This document shows positions 1-9,184 of a stretch of DNA of 64,000 nucleotides, one piece after another. Position 1 is the first letter of the stretch. Every line of letters starts with the position of its first letter. Origin of the DNA: Pedobacter quisquiliarum (lineage in GTDB: Bacteria; Bacteroidota; Bacteroidia; Sphingobacteriales; Sphingobacteriaceae); contig NZ_BMIL01000002.1 of the NCBI RefSeq assembly GCF_014642175.1, positions 434,001-498,000 on the forward strand, given 5' to 3'. The position numbers and the translations under genes are program-made. Under the pieces are notes generated by a model. It was not told where the DNA came from. It saw only the letters and a program-made list of their open reading frames with translations, and did no database searches.

Positions 1-678
1 TCCTTTGCGGCGTCCCTGTTACACCCGGAACGTACAGGCATCATCGCCGAGTTTAAACGCAGTTCCCCATCCAAGGGCGTCATTAATGGACAGGCTTCCG
101 TAGCAACCGTTACGAAAGGTTATGCTGCTGCAGGCGCATCCGCACTTTCGGTGCTTACAGATCAGGACTTCTTCGGCGGCAGCTATGCAGATCTCGCGGT
201 CGCAAGAGCAAACAACGAGATTCCAGTGCTTAGGAAAGACTTCATCATTGATGAATACCAGATCATAGAATCTAAATCGATGGGCGCAGACATCATCCTG
301 CTGATTGCCGCGATCTTAACGCCGGAACAGATCAGCAGCTTCGCCCAACAAGCGAAGAATCTGGGCTTGAATGTGTTGCTTGAAGTGCACAACCGGGAAG
401 AACTGGAGCGCAGCATCACCGGAAACATCGATGCCATTGGGGTAAACAACCGGAACCTGGCCGACTTCACCGTCAACATTCAGAACTCCTTTGACCTGGT
501 CAATCTGATTCCGGATGCTGTGATGAAAATCTCCGAAAGTGCAATCAGTGATCCGGCGATCATAACCGAACTGAAGCAAGCTGGTTTCAACGGCTTTTTG
601 ATTGGCGAGAACTTCATGAAAACAGACGATCCAGCAGCGGCCATGCAGCGCTTTGTCAGTGAATTGAGATCGGTATAA
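1..678 (+). CDS. trpC: Indole-3-glycerol phosphate synthase, 5'-truncated by window edge
   Basis: This enzyme closes the indole ring in tryptophan synthesis, converting CdRP to indole-3-glycerol phosphate in the cytoplasm. The frame is open from base 1, so the start lies outside the window and about 225 residues are seen. The family signature FKRSSPSKG is encoded near bases 49-75, followed by LTDQDFFGGS, the catalytic-lysine segment PVLRKDFIIDEYQI, and the late barrel motifs AIGVNNRNL and ISESAI. These are typical of TrpC TIM barrels. The next gene, hflX, begins 23 bp downstream on the same strand but is functionally unrelated. Other trp genes would be expected upstream, outside the window. 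Confidence 0.96.
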   Translation, partial: SFAASLLHPERTGIIAEFKRSSPSKGVINGQASVATVTKGYAAAGASALSVLTDQDFFGGSYADLAVARANNEIPVLRKDFIIDEYQIIESKSMGADIILLIAAILTPEQISSFAQQAKNLGLNVLLEVHNREELERSITGNIDAIGVNNRNLADFTVNIQNSFDLVNLIPDAVMKISESAISDPAIITELKQAGFNGFLIGENFMKTDDPAAAMQRFVSELRSV

Positions 679-701
679 CTTTTGTACCTTTACGGTTCAC
701 A

Positions 702-1898
702 ATGGGAAAACAAAAGTTTTATGACACAGCACTCAAACAGGAACGCGCTGTTCTTGTGGGAGTCATCAGACCAGGCGAAAAGCCTGAAGAAACTAAGGAA
801 TACCTCGATGAGCTGGCCTTTCTTGTAGATACTGCAGGTGGCGCAGTGGATACGGTATTCACTCAGAAAATGCTTAAGCCCGATCGCGCAACCTTTGTTG
901 GTACGGGAAAGCTGGAAGAAATCAAAGGATATGTGCAAGCTGAAGAGATCGATATGGTCGTTTTTGATGACGAACTATCGCCTTCACAACTGCGGAATAT
1001 AGAACGTGAACTTCAAGTAAAGATACTCGATCGCAGTAATTTAATACTTGATATCTTCGCCGGTCGTGCGCAAACTGCACAGGCGAAAACACAGGTAGAA
1101 TTAGCACAGCTGCAATACCTTTTACCACGATTAACCCGCCTATGGACCCACCTTGAACGTCAAAAGGGTGGTATCGGTATGCGCGGTCCGGGTGAAACCC
1201 AGATCGAGAGTGATAGAAGGATGATTCTGGACAAGATCTCCCTGCTTAAAGACAGGCTGAAGCATATCGACAGGCAGAACGAAATACAGCGTAAAAACCG
1301 TGTACAGCTGATTCGCGTGGCACTCGTTGGTTACACCAACGTAGGTAAATCCACCATCATGAACATGCTGGCCAAATCAGAGGTATTTGCAGAGAACAAG
1401 TTGTTCGCAACGCTGGATACGACTGTGAGAAAAGTGGTGATCGAAAATCTACCATTCCTGCTGTCCGACACCGTTGGATTTATCCGCAAGTTACCGCACC
1501 ACCTGGTGGAATGTTTCAAATCCACACTGGACGAGGTGCGTGAAGCGGATATTCTGATTCATGTGGTCGATGTATCACATCAGAACTTCGAGGATCAGAT
1601 CAATGTGGTTAATGAGACCCTTAAAGACCTTGGCGCAAGAGATAAGCCGACCATCATGGTATTCAATAAGATTGATGCTTATGTGAGTCCTGAAGCAGCA
1701 GAGGATCATCATGAAGAGGAGAAAGTTACGCTTACCCTTGCGGAGTTCAAGAACAGCTGGATGGCGCAGCACAATGCACCGGCGCTGTTTATTTCGGCCC
1801 TGCACAAAGAGAATTTAGAAGAATTTAAACAGTTGATGTACGATATGGTGCTGGACTTACATACCCAGCGTTATCCGTACGACAAGCTGTTGTTTTAA
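702..1898 (+). CDS. hflX: GTPase HflX
   Basis: HflX is a ribosome-associated GTPase that splits stalled or stress-inactivated 70S ribosomes. The 398-residue protein has the HflX N-terminal domain (about 20-130), the glycine-rich linker with GMRGPGETQIE (159-169), and a G domain with P-loop GYTNVGKST (210-218), the G3 motif DTVGF (256-260) and the G4 motif NKID (322-325). The length fits the family. The ATG start sits 23 bp after trpC and directly precedes the first conserved block. rbfA, also a ribosome factor, follows after 11 bp, so the two are probably cotranscribed. Confidence 0.97.
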   Translation: MGKQKFYDTALKQERAVLVGVIRPGEKPEETKEYLDELAFLVDTAGGAVDTVFTQKMLKPDRATFVGTGKLEEIKGYVQAEEIDMVVFDDELSPSQLRNIERELQVKILDRSNLILDIFAGRAQTAQAKTQVELAQLQYLLPRLTRLWTHLERQKGGIGMRGPGETQIESDRRMILDKISLLKDRLKHIDRQNEIQRKNRVQLIRVALVGYTNVGKSTIMNMLAKSEVFAENKLFATLDTTVRKVVIENLPFLLSDTVGFIRKLPHHLVECFKSTLDEVREADILIHVVDVSHQNFEDQINVVNETLKDLGARDKPTIMVFNKIDAYVSPEAAEDHHEEEKVTLTLAEFKNSWMAQHNAPALFISALHKENLEEFKQLMYDMVLDLHTQRYPYDKLLF

Positions 1899-1909
1899 CA
1901 CACAAGCAT

Positions 1910-2293
1910 ATGGAAAGTAAACGTCAACAGAAGTTTGCAGGCCTTCTACAGGAAGAGCTTGCCGCTGTTTTCCAAAAGGAAGGTGCTGCCTACCTGCCCA
2001 ATACATTGGTTACCATTACGAAAGTAAGGGTATCCCCGGATCTGGCGGTTGCCAAGGTATATTTAAGCTTCTTAAATACCAGCAATACCACCTTATCTGT
2101 AAATACGGTGAATTCCCATGCCGGAGAAATCCGCTATAAGCTGGGTTCCAGAATACGCCACCAGGCGCGTGTGGTACCAACGTTAACGTTTTTTGTAGAC
2201 GATACCAACGAGTACACCGAGCACATGGACAAGATCTTCGACAAGATTGCTAAAGAACGTAAAGAAAACGATAGCGCAGAAGATGACGCCTAA
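1910..2293 (+). CDS. rbfA: Ribosome-binding factor A
   Basis: RbfA is a cytoplasmic assembly factor for the 30S subunit, needed for 16S rRNA 5'-end maturation and cold adaptation. The 127-residue product begins with the typical MESKRQQKFAGLLQEEL helix, contains the KH-like core with the segment VRVSPDLAVAKVYLSF, and continues through the conserved LGSRIRHQARVVPTLTFFVD to a short acidic tail. It lies 11 bp downstream of hflX. Its stop overlaps the probable ATG of the next gene by 11 bp, which suggests translational coupling. Confidence 0.95.
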   Translation: MESKRQQKFAGLLQEELAAVFQKEGAAYLPNTLVTITKVRVSPDLAVAKVYLSFLNTSNTTLSVNTVNSHAGEIRYKLGSRIRHQARVVPTLTFFVDDTNEYTEHMDKIFDKIAKERKENDSAEDDA

Positions 2294-2987
2294 ACAAAAG
2301 TTTGAGGCCCTTGGAAACAAGGGCCTTCAATTTCATCCACTGGTTCCATTCGAAACCAATACAGATCAACTCTTCCAGTTTGATCTCACCAGTTACAACC
2401 CTAAGCTTACCGAAGAAATCATCAGCGACACCACGGTATTCAGTAAATGGATCAGTCAGGAGCTTGCCGATCATGATGCACGCTACGGCATCGGTGGCTA
2501 CAATGAACACCGGACCATCTATGCCAGAAGCAGCTATTTCGATGGGGTAGAAGAGCCCCGGAGATTACACCTGGGCACCGACATCTGGGGGCCGGCAGGT
2601 ACACCCATTTACAATTTCTATGATGCGGAGGTCCACAGCTTTCAGTTCAATGACCACTTTGGGGATTATGGCGCCACCATTATCCTGAAATACAACATCG
2701 AAGGCGTTGAATTTCATGCTTTATACGGGCATTTGAGCCTGAATTCGTTATCTGGGTTGCAAGCAGGACAGAAAATCCCATCTGGCCGGGAATTTGCAGC
2801 CTTTGGCATACCAGAGGAGAACGGGTACTGGCCGCCACACCTGCACTTTCAGCTCATCATTGATATGGAGGGCAAAACCGGCGACTATCCCGGCGTGTGT
2901 CAGTACTCAAAAGCAGGTCATTACTTAGAAAACTGTCCAGATCCACAATTTATACTTAAAGATACCTTTGGAGTTGCAACAAGCTAA
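2283..2987 (+). CDS. M23-family metallopeptidase (LytM-like)
   Basis: This is a probable zinc peptidase of the M23 (LytM/lysostaphin) family, whose members cleave peptidoglycan cross-bridges. From the chosen ATG (234 residues) the zinc site is seen as HLGTD (His96, Asp100) and the HxH motif in PPHLHFQ (186-188), with the intervening YGHLS at 149-152. No signal peptide is visible with this start or with an earlier start at 2247, which is unusual for a cell-wall enzyme. The start at 2283 was chosen because the longer form would overlap rbfA by 47 bp. A strong hairpin lies inside the first 15 codons. Confidence 0.85.
   Translation: MTPKQKFEALGNKGLQFHPLVPFETNTDQLFQFDLTSYNPKLTEEIISDTTVFSKWISQELADHDARYGIGGYNEHRTIYARSSYFDGVEEPRRLHLGTDIWGPAGTPIYNFYDAEVHSFQFNDHFGDYGATIILKYNIEGVEFHALYGHLSLNSLSGLQAGQKIPSGREFAAFGIPEENGYWPPHLHFQLIIDMEGKTGDYPGVCQYSKAGHYLENCPDPQFILKDTFGVATS
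2304..2327 (+). promoter_or_regulatory. Perfect 9-bp hairpin with GAAA tetraloop at the rbfA/M23 junction
   Basis: The arms 2305-2313 and 2318-2326 are exact reverse complements around a GAAA loop, with a G-U pair extending the base. The hairpin begins 11 bases after the rbfA stop but lies within codons 8-15 of the M23 gene. No uridine run follows, so it is not a standard intrinsic terminator. It could stabilise the upstream message or slow translation of the peptidase. Confidence 0.5.
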
Positions 2988-3003
2988 ACCTAACAACCAG
3001 GCA

Positions 3004-3426
3004 ATGCGTCGGATCTTCAAAATGTTTGCCTTTCTAGACCTCATCAGCATCCTTTTCATGTTTGCGCAGGTATGGTTCCTATTAACCCACCTGGGCAAAG
3101 TAAAACCCGATGCCTTTTCCATAATCAAAGCGAGCCTGACGGTGCTGATTTACGGTTCTTTGTTCTTTACGGCCATGGGGCAGTACAGCTTCAAGCGCTA
3201 CGGCATGATCGTTTATTACATCCAGTTTCCCTTCCGCTTGTTCCTTATGGTGCTGTCCATCGGCTTCATTACGCTCCTGCCAGAGGTGATGGAGGTTGGC
3301 GAAAACCTCTTCAGCTGGTTGTTCCGGATCTGTATTGTCGCGGAATTCTTCCGCCTGTATTACACCATACTCGCTTATAAAAAGTTCGTCCGGGTCAGAC
3401 AATTACCCGGATTGCGTCAGTTATAA
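3004..3426 (+). CDS. Small integral membrane protein of unknown function
   Basis: I do not recognise the family. The 140-residue product has about four hydrophobic segments (roughly residues 4-27, 45-65, 72-95 and 103-125), separated by short basic loops such as QYSFKRYG. The ATG at 3004 is the first ATG; a TTG at 2968 in the same frame would add 12 residues and overlap the M23 gene by 20 bp. The 3' end runs 32 bp into the convergent lipid kinase gene, so the two stop codons lie inside each other's coding sequence. Confidence 0.7.
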   Translation: MRRIFKMFAFLDLISILFMFAQVWFLLTHLGKVKPDAFSIIKASLTVLIYGSLFFTAMGQYSFKRYGMIVYYIQFPFRLFLMVLSIGFITLLPEVMEVGENLFSWLFRICIVAEFFRLYYTILAYKKFVRVRQLPGLRQL

Positions 3427-4270
3427 TGTGTGCATTGATCGTGTTTACCTTACCCTGGTACTCGCCATCTACCTGAAAGTGTGCGCGGTGCTTCGACTTG
3501 ATTACCAGCTTATCTGTTTTAAAAGTCTCAATAGAATTGGGGTTAAAAGGCAGGTTGGTAAAGCGGATCTTTAAAATTTCAAGCACATTGTAGTTCTTCA
3601 CCAGAATCACCTCAAACAGATCATCTTCCAGGCTACCTTCCGGATTAATCTTTACGCCCGTTCCATACATGGTTGCATTTGCAATAACGACCATAGAGGC
3701 TTCCGAGCGGATCTCTTCACCATCTATTTTCAGCGTCACCTCCATTTTATGATGGTTCCACAGCGCATGCCATGCTGCACGTGCATAACCCTTCATCCCA
3801 CGTTGCGGCAGGTCATCAAATTTCTTGATGATGTAGGCATTGAAGCCGATGTCTGACAGGTGGATACAAAGCTCATCATTTACCACAACTGCGTGAATGC
3901 GTTTGGGTGTGCCATTTACAGCGGTATCCAGTGCTTCTTTAACGTCGACGGAGATACCCAGTTCCTTAGCCATGCCGTTGGCAGAACCTGCCGGAATAAT
4001 GCCGACCGGCATTTCGGAGTTCAACAAACATTGCGCAACAAGCTTCAGCGTGCCGTCGCCACCTACCGCCATTACCCGATCCGGAGCGGCATCATCAATG
4101 CGCTTTTTCATCTGATCAGTTGAACAGTCTTTCGGCAGCTCGTAAATCTCGTAATCATGTGGAAGTTCGGAGAAATAGTGCTGAATTTCAGCTTTGTAAT
4201 CGATCTCGCCATTGCCGGAACCCGGATTAACAATGAACAGAAATTTTAAACCATCAGGCTTAGGGTTCAT
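3395..4270 (-). CDS. Diacylglycerol kinase-family lipid kinase
   Basis: This is a DagK_cat-type kinase (YegS/BmrU/DgkB superfamily) that phosphorylates diacylglycerol or a related lipid at the membrane. The nucleotide-binding motifs are FIVNPGSGNG (12-21) and VGGDGTLK (69-76), followed by GIIPAGSANGMA. Length is 291 residues from the ATG at 4270; an upstream ATG at 4324 adds 18 residues that look non-conserved and would abut the divergent gene. The C-terminal domain has the usual lipid-kinase beta-rich pattern ending near QVDGEYQGK. The divergent neighbour is a predicted phosphatidate phosphatase, i.e. the opposite activity. Confidence 0.88.
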   Translation of the reverse strand: MNPKPDGLKFLFIVNPGSGNGEIDYKAEIQHYFSELPHDYEIYELPKDCSTDQMKKRIDDAAPDRVMAVGGDGTLKLVAQCLLNSEMPVGIIPAGSANGMAKELGISVDVKEALDTAVNGTPKRIHAVVVNDELCIHLSDIGFNAYIIKKFDDLPQRGMKGYARAAWHALWNHHKMEVTLKIDGEEIRSEASMVVIANATMYGTGVKINPEGSLEDDLFEVILVKNYNVLEILKIRFTNLPFNPNSIETFKTDKLVIKSKHRAHFQVDGEYQGKVNTINAHIITDAIRVIV

Positions 4271-4323
4271 GAAGTGTATTTTAATATCAAAACAACATTG
4301 CTGATCCCGATGTTTTAAAATCA

Positions 4324-5337
4324 ATGAACAATTCTGTCAGCATTAAAGTCTACCACGGTTACGGCCATACCCACAACCTGGTGGTTTATGGAAACGCCTT
4401 TAAATTCAAAGCCAGAACGGTTCAGCAGTACAGCAACAATCTGTTCACAAACATTCTATACCTGCTTAAGCTTTTCATCCTGAAGCCCTTTCCGGGTTTG
4501 AGGCTAAGGCTTACCTTTCACGATCAAGTGGTTTATCAAACCTCAGAATACGACGGCTTTTTTAAATTCGAATTTAAGTCCTCCGCGGATGTTGAACCCG
4601 GTTGGCACAACGTAAAAGTTGAAGCGCTGGATGAGCAGGAGCAGGTGCTGGCAACATGTAGTAGCACCATCTTTGTGCCGCACATTACCCAGTATGCTTT
4701 CATCTCAGACATAGACGATACCATTATGGTGTCGCACTCTGCAACGGTGTACAGACGATTACGGGAGCTGTTCATTAAGAATCCGAGAACCCGGAAGACC
4801 TTTACCGATGTTCAGCTGCATTACAGCCTGCTCGCGCTATCACATACCACGACCGACCAGCCGAACCCTTTCTTTTATGTTTCCAGTTCCGAATGGAACT
4901 TATACGATTACCTAGTGGAGACCTTCCGCTTTAACAAACTGCCAGAAGGGGTGTTCCTGCTCAACCAGATTAAGATGTGGACCAACTTCCTGACTTCCGG
5001 CAAAACGGGGCATGAGGGCAAGCTCATCCGGGTTATGCGCATCATTGCGGCTTTCCCAAACCAGCGGTTTGTGTTCTTCGGCGATAACTCCCAGCGTGAT
5101 CCATTTATATATGCCAGCATTGCTGAGAAATACCCCGAGAAAGTAGAAGCCATTTACATCCGGAACATCGTACCGGCCAATAAGACCACAACCGTGGTTA
5201 CCCTTGCACCTGCAAAAGAGAAAGGGATTAAGATCTGTGTGTTCGACAGCAGTTCAGAAGCCATGGCACACTCACGTGCGGTAGGCCTGATTGCACCACT
5301 GGAGCGCATAGAAGGTATCGAAAAGGTATTAAATTAA
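4324..5337 (+). CDS. App1-type (DUF2183) phosphatidate phosphatase-like protein
   Basis: The catalytic domain matches the App1/DUF2183 family of HAD-like phosphatases, whose yeast member App1 dephosphorylates phosphatidate. The HAD nucleophile motif is DIDDT (129-133), followed by IMVSHS. The segment FYVSSSEWNLYDYL supplies the second motif and FFGDNSQRDPFIY the final acidic motif. Residues 1-115 form a beta-rich N-terminal domain. There is no signal peptide. The start lies 53 bp from the divergent lipid kinase start, so the two probably share a control region. The substrate in bacteria is unproven. Confidence 0.82.
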   Translation: MNNSVSIKVYHGYGHTHNLVVYGNAFKFKARTVQQYSNNLFTNILYLLKLFILKPFPGLRLRLTFHDQVVYQTSEYDGFFKFEFKSSADVEPGWHNVKVEALDEQEQVLATCSSTIFVPHITQYAFISDIDDTIMVSHSATVYRRLRELFIKNPRTRKTFTDVQLHYSLLALSHTTTDQPNPFFYVSSSEWNLYDYLVETFRFNKLPEGVFLLNQIKMWTNFLTSGKTGHEGKLIRVMRIIAAFPNQRFVFFGDNSQRDPFIYASIAEKYPEKVEAIYIRNIVPANKTTTVVTLAPAKEKGIKICVFDSSSEAMAHSRAVGLIAPLERIEGIEKVLN

Positions 5338-5350
5338 CTATACTTGCAGC

Positions 5351-5995
5351 ATGGTTTTTGGACTTGATGAGCTATACCTCGCCTTTCCTGATCCTGCATT
5401 GGCAGATGCGGACGGATTGCTCGCTATTGGGGGCGATCTTAGCGCTGAAAGGCTCAAGAATGCTTATGCAAGTGGTATCTTCCCATGGTTCAGTGCGGGG
5501 GATCCAATTCTCTGGTTTGCACCGCATGAACGTTGTGTCATTTTCCCCGAGCGGGTGAAAATCAGTAAGTCCATGCGGAAAGTGCTGCTTAGCGAACAGT
5601 TCAGGATCACCTGGGACCAGGCTTTTGAGCAGGTCATCAAGGCCTGTGCATCCATAGACCGTACCAAGCAGGGGCAGGATGGCACCTGGATCACGGACGA
5701 CATGCAGGAAGCTTACCTCAACCTTCATCGGCTTGGCATGGCACACAGCCTGGAAGTCTGGCAAGGGCAGGAACTTGTAGGTGGCCTCTACGGTGTGATC
5801 GTAAACAAGGTTTTCTGTGGTGAAAGCATGTTTAGCCAGATTAGTAACGCTTCGAAGGCAGCTTTAATTAGTCTTTGCAGAAGTGGCCAGTTTAAACTGA
5901 TCGACTGCCAACTGCCAAATCCTCATCTCATGAGCCTTGGCGCCGAACTTATCCCGAGTCAGGAATACCTGAAAATCCTAAAGGAACAGGGATAA
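5351..5995 (+). CDS. aat: Leucyl/phenylalanyl-tRNA--protein transferase
   Basis: Aat adds Leu or Phe from aminoacyl-tRNA to proteins with N-terminal Arg or Lys, marking them for ClpS/ClpAP degradation (N-degron pathway). The 214-residue protein has the family blocks FPDPALADADGLLAIGGDL (11-29), YASGIFPWF, ILWFAPHERCVI and GGLYGVIVNKVFCGESMFS, and ends soon after DCQLPNPHLMSLGAELI. It starts 13 bp after the App1-like gene and is probably cotranscribed with it. Confidence 0.96.
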   Translation: MVFGLDELYLAFPDPALADADGLLAIGGDLSAERLKNAYASGIFPWFSAGDPILWFAPHERCVIFPERVKISKSMRKVLLSEQFRITWDQAFEQVIKACASIDRTKQGQDGTWITDDMQEAYLNLHRLGMAHSLEVWQGQELVGGLYGVIVNKVFCGESMFSQISNASKAALISLCRSGQFKLIDCQLPNPHLMSLGAELIPSQEYLKILKEQG

Positions 5996-6024
5996 CTTAG
6001 TTTGCAGCCGGAACGGTAACCAAT

Positions 6025-8919
6025 CTAATTGAGAATTTCCTGAATATCAGCCTTGGTCAGTGATTTAAAGAAGCTTTCTTCCGTGGTGATCAATGAACTT
6101 GCAAGCCTTTTCTTACGGTTCTGCAGGGCAAGGATTTTTTCTTCAACGGTATCTTTGGCGATAAACTTATAGATGAAAACCTTTTTCTCCTGACCGATGC
6201 GGTGACTTCTGTCTATGGCTTGTTGTTCTACGGCGGGGTTCCACCATGGATCCAGAATAAACACATAGTCGGCCTGGGTAAGGTTTAAACCCACACCACC
6301 TGCTTTAATGGAGATCAGGAAGACCTTTAGCTCAGGGTCATTCTGGAAATCTGCAACGGTTTCTCCGCGGTTCTTCGTGGCGCCATCCAGGTATGCGTAA
6401 CGAATCTGCTTTTCCTCAAACTCCGCTTTAAACAGGTTCAGGTGTTTTACGAACTGCGAGAAGATCAGTACTTTATGTCCCCCTTTAAGCACATTGTCGA
6501 GTGCATGCAGCACATTTTTAAACTTCCCGGAATCAGAGCTGTATTCCTGGTCAATCATTACGGGGTGGTTGGCCAGCTGTCTGAGCAAGGTTAGGCCCTG
6601 CAGCAGCTGCACCTGTTTCTCTTTGTAGCTGCCATCGTCCATGCTGCTCAGCAGGTCATTCCGGTAGGCAGATTTCGTTTTTTCATAATACGCCGCCTGA
6701 TCCTCGCTCATGTCGCAATAGAACACCTGCTCGGTTTTCGGCGGTAGTTCTTCCGCAACCTGTTCTTTGGTTCTGCGCAAAACGAAGGGTTTGATGATGG
6801 CCTGCAGCTTTCTGGCTTTCTCCTCGTCTTTCTTTTTCTCAATGGCCTGCACGTATTCTTCATTGAAGAAAGTCTGCGTACCCAGTAGACCAGGGTTCAG
6901 GAAGGTAAGTTGTGTCCATAGGTCCCCCACGGAATTCTCGACCGGCGTACCGCTTAGGATCAGCTTGTGTCTGGATTTCAGGGAACGTACCGCTTTGAAG
7001 GACTTGGAAGCCGGGTTTTTGATGTTCTGACTTTCATCCAGAATGATGTAGTTGAAGTAAAAATGTTGCAGCAGTTCTGCATCAATCCGCGTAATGCCAT
7101 ATGTGGTAATGATGATGTCGTAATCTATAAAATGCGCAACATCCTTATTTCTTGCGCCACCGGTGTGTGCAAAGATCTTTAGCTGCGGGGTAAATTTTTT
7201 CGCCTCATTGAGCCAGTTGTAAATCAGCGAGGTCGGCATAATGATCAGCGAAGTGCTTTTGGTATTGTTGTGCTGATCTTCCTCTTTTATTTTCTGCAGC
7301 ATGGCCAGGGTCTGGATGGTTTTACCAAGCCCCATGTCATCGGCAAGGCAGCCGCCGAAATGGTATTCCCGAAGAAAGCTGAACCAGTTGTAGCCGGCTT
7401 TCTGATAGCTGCGCAGCTCACCTTTAAAATGCACCGGCATTTCAGTGTCTTCAATATGCTCAAAGTCATTCAGCTTCTGAAGCTTCCGGTTAAGCGTAAC
7501 ATGCACGATGCTGTCTTCAGAAAGGTCGTTGATTAACCCAACATGATGTTTGTGCAGCTTCAGTGCTTTACTCGAATCCGAGAAGTTGAACAAGCTGCCG
7601 TACTGCGAAAACCACTTATCCGGGATGATCGCAATGGAGCCATCGGGCAGTGGAAACTCACGCTTTTTGCGGAGGATATGCTGCTTTAAGGCGATGAATG
7701 GCACGGCAAAGGATCCGAAATATACGATGGCATTGATGTCGAACCAATCGTTTTCTTCTTTGATCTCAAAATCTATGTGGTTGCTGGCAAACAGGAATTT
7801 CTTCGGCCCGGCAGATTGCTGGATCTCAAAGCCACGTTCCTGTAAGTCTGCGATATGTTCGTTGGTCCAGTTGAGTACCCCGTAGGCAGGGTCCACATCT
7901 GCTTTATTATTCAGCTCCAGGGTATAGAAAACCGGGCTGGACTTTTTAAGTCCCATTTTAAGCAGCTCCCCGTATTTGCCCTTTTCCCATTCCGTTTGGC
8001 GTTTAATGCGGTTGAAGGTATATTCTTCCCCTTCTTTAGACACCCTGACGGTAACTTTCTGTTCATCGCCCATGGCAAAAGTATAATCGCCATAGCGGAA
8101 GCACAGCTGCAGCTGGGAGATGCCATCTTCCACAAAAGAGACATTCAAGATGGGGGTAGGCTCGTTCCGCTCCGTTTTAATTTCAAAACCTTCCGCATAG
8201 ACATGATACTTTTCTATAAGCGGCGCTACAAACTTTTCGAAATACGTTTCCTCAGTTGCTTTGGGGATGGTGATGTATCGTTTATTAAGAAATGGCTGAA
8301 GCTTTTTGCCTTCCATACCCGGTTCAAAGAAGTACAGGGTTTGATCCAGCAGGAGCCATGCAGGCTGATTACTGATCAGCTGCGCATCCTTGAACATGAA
8401 GTCGATACGCATCCCGGCATATTTAATGGTTGGGAAGTAGCGCGTTTCCAGGTTGTTTCTTCTGAAGTGGAACAGAATCGTGGCAGGTTCCAGCGCAATC
8501 TGCAGTCTGGACCCAACGGGCCACCCGTCTTTTGACATCAGGTAGAGCGATTTCGCCACTACGGGGTTCTTCAGGAGCTCCGCCAGTTTCTTCTCCACTT
8601 TTGGGCGCACATGGTCGTAGAACTTATCATCGAAAACCTTGCTGAAGAATTCGAATGGGCGGATCTGCTTTTTATGGTATTTCTTAATGAGGGAATCCTG
8701 TTCGATGTCATCAAGGGTCTTGATGATCTTCATGTCCGCCTCGGATAGATGCTTTTCAAATTCCGCTGCCGTGTGACTGAATATCCGCTGGTAGGTGAGG
8801 GAAAAGTCACCCTGTGGATTCAATTGAACAACATGTGGTTCAACCAGATAGCCCAAAAAATCATGTTTACACAAGGCGTACACTAATTTGAATGGCTTGG
8901 AACTATCTACACGTAGCAT
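6025..8919 (-). CDS. SNF2-family DEAD/DEAH-box helicase-like ATPase
   Basis: This is a 964-residue Swi2/Snf2 double-stranded DNA translocase. Residues 1-480 form a long N-terminal region of the bacterial SNF2-associated type. The ATPase core follows: motif I DDMGLGKT (about 526-533), motif II DESQ (about 628), the SGTPVENS motif III block, and motifs V-VI with DPWWNPAVEQQAIDRSHRIGQ split over about 888-910. It ends shortly after, the usual length for the family. Cellular targets are not predictable from the sequence; bacterial members include the RNA-polymerase recycling factor RapA, from which this domain order differs. It is convergent with aat, 29 bp apart. Confidence 0.93.
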   Translation of the reverse strand: MLRVDSSKPFKLVYALCKHDFLGYLVEPHVVQLNPQGDFSLTYQRIFSHTAAEFEKHLSEADMKIIKTLDDIEQDSLIKKYHKKQIRPFEFFSKVFDDKFYDHVRPKVEKKLAELLKNPVVAKSLYLMSKDGWPVGSRLQIALEPATILFHFRRNNLETRYFPTIKYAGMRIDFMFKDAQLISNQPAWLLLDQTLYFFEPGMEGKKLQPFLNKRYITIPKATEETYFEKFVAPLIEKYHVYAEGFEIKTERNEPTPILNVSFVEDGISQLQLCFRYGDYTFAMGDEQKVTVRVSKEGEEYTFNRIKRQTEWEKGKYGELLKMGLKKSSPVFYTLELNNKADVDPAYGVLNWTNEHIADLQERGFEIQQSAGPKKFLFASNHIDFEIKEENDWFDINAIVYFGSFAVPFIALKQHILRKKREFPLPDGSIAIIPDKWFSQYGSLFNFSDSSKALKLHKHHVGLINDLSEDSIVHVTLNRKLQKLNDFEHIEDTEMPVHFKGELRSYQKAGYNWFSFLREYHFGGCLADDMGLGKTIQTLAMLQKIKEEDQHNNTKSTSLIIMPTSLIYNWLNEAKKFTPQLKIFAHTGGARNKDVAHFIDYDIIITTYGITRIDAELLQHFYFNYIILDESQNIKNPASKSFKAVRSLKSRHKLILSGTPVENSVGDLWTQLTFLNPGLLGTQTFFNEEYVQAIEKKKDEEKARKLQAIIKPFVLRRTKEQVAEELPPKTEQVFYCDMSEDQAAYYEKTKSAYRNDLLSSMDDGSYKEKQVQLLQGLTLLRQLANHPVMIDQEYSSDSGKFKNVLHALDNVLKGGHKVLIFSQFVKHLNLFKAEFEEKQIRYAYLDGATKNRGETVADFQNDPELKVFLISIKAGGVGLNLTQADYVFILDPWWNPAVEQQAIDRSHRIGQEKKVFIYKFIAKDTVEEKILALQNRKKRLASSLITTEESFFKSLTKADIQEILN

Positions 8920-9184
8920 GGGATGAAAATAAATTTAAACTAATGGAGCGCTCGTATAAAAGTTTTAAACATACAGGATTTTCACTTTGTATCAAACATG
9001 AAATCGTGGAATTGAAAGTTTTTTTACCTGTTGGTCGAAATAAAGCTGGTTTTCGTCGAACTGCAGGTTCACATGGTCTAATTCGGCCAGAATTGCTGAA
9101 ACGTTTTTACTGGGGACGCGTCTCATTACCAAACAAATAAAAACAGTTAAGCAATTGATTTACAAGCTTTAAGAAAAAAATATT

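Noticed and set aside
3082..3402. Antisense open frame of 106 codons over the small membrane protein
   Set aside because: Charged, patternless shadow of a membrane-protein gene on the other strand.
7855..8535. 226-codon open frame antisense to the SNF2 helicase gene
   Set aside because: Long only because of codon bias of the real gene; no domain and no start signals.
8892..9140. 82-codon open frame upstream of the GIN-domain gene
   Set aside because: It overlaps the start of the SNF2 gene on the opposite strand, has no recognisable domain or plausible ribosome-binding site, and its composition is not convincing.
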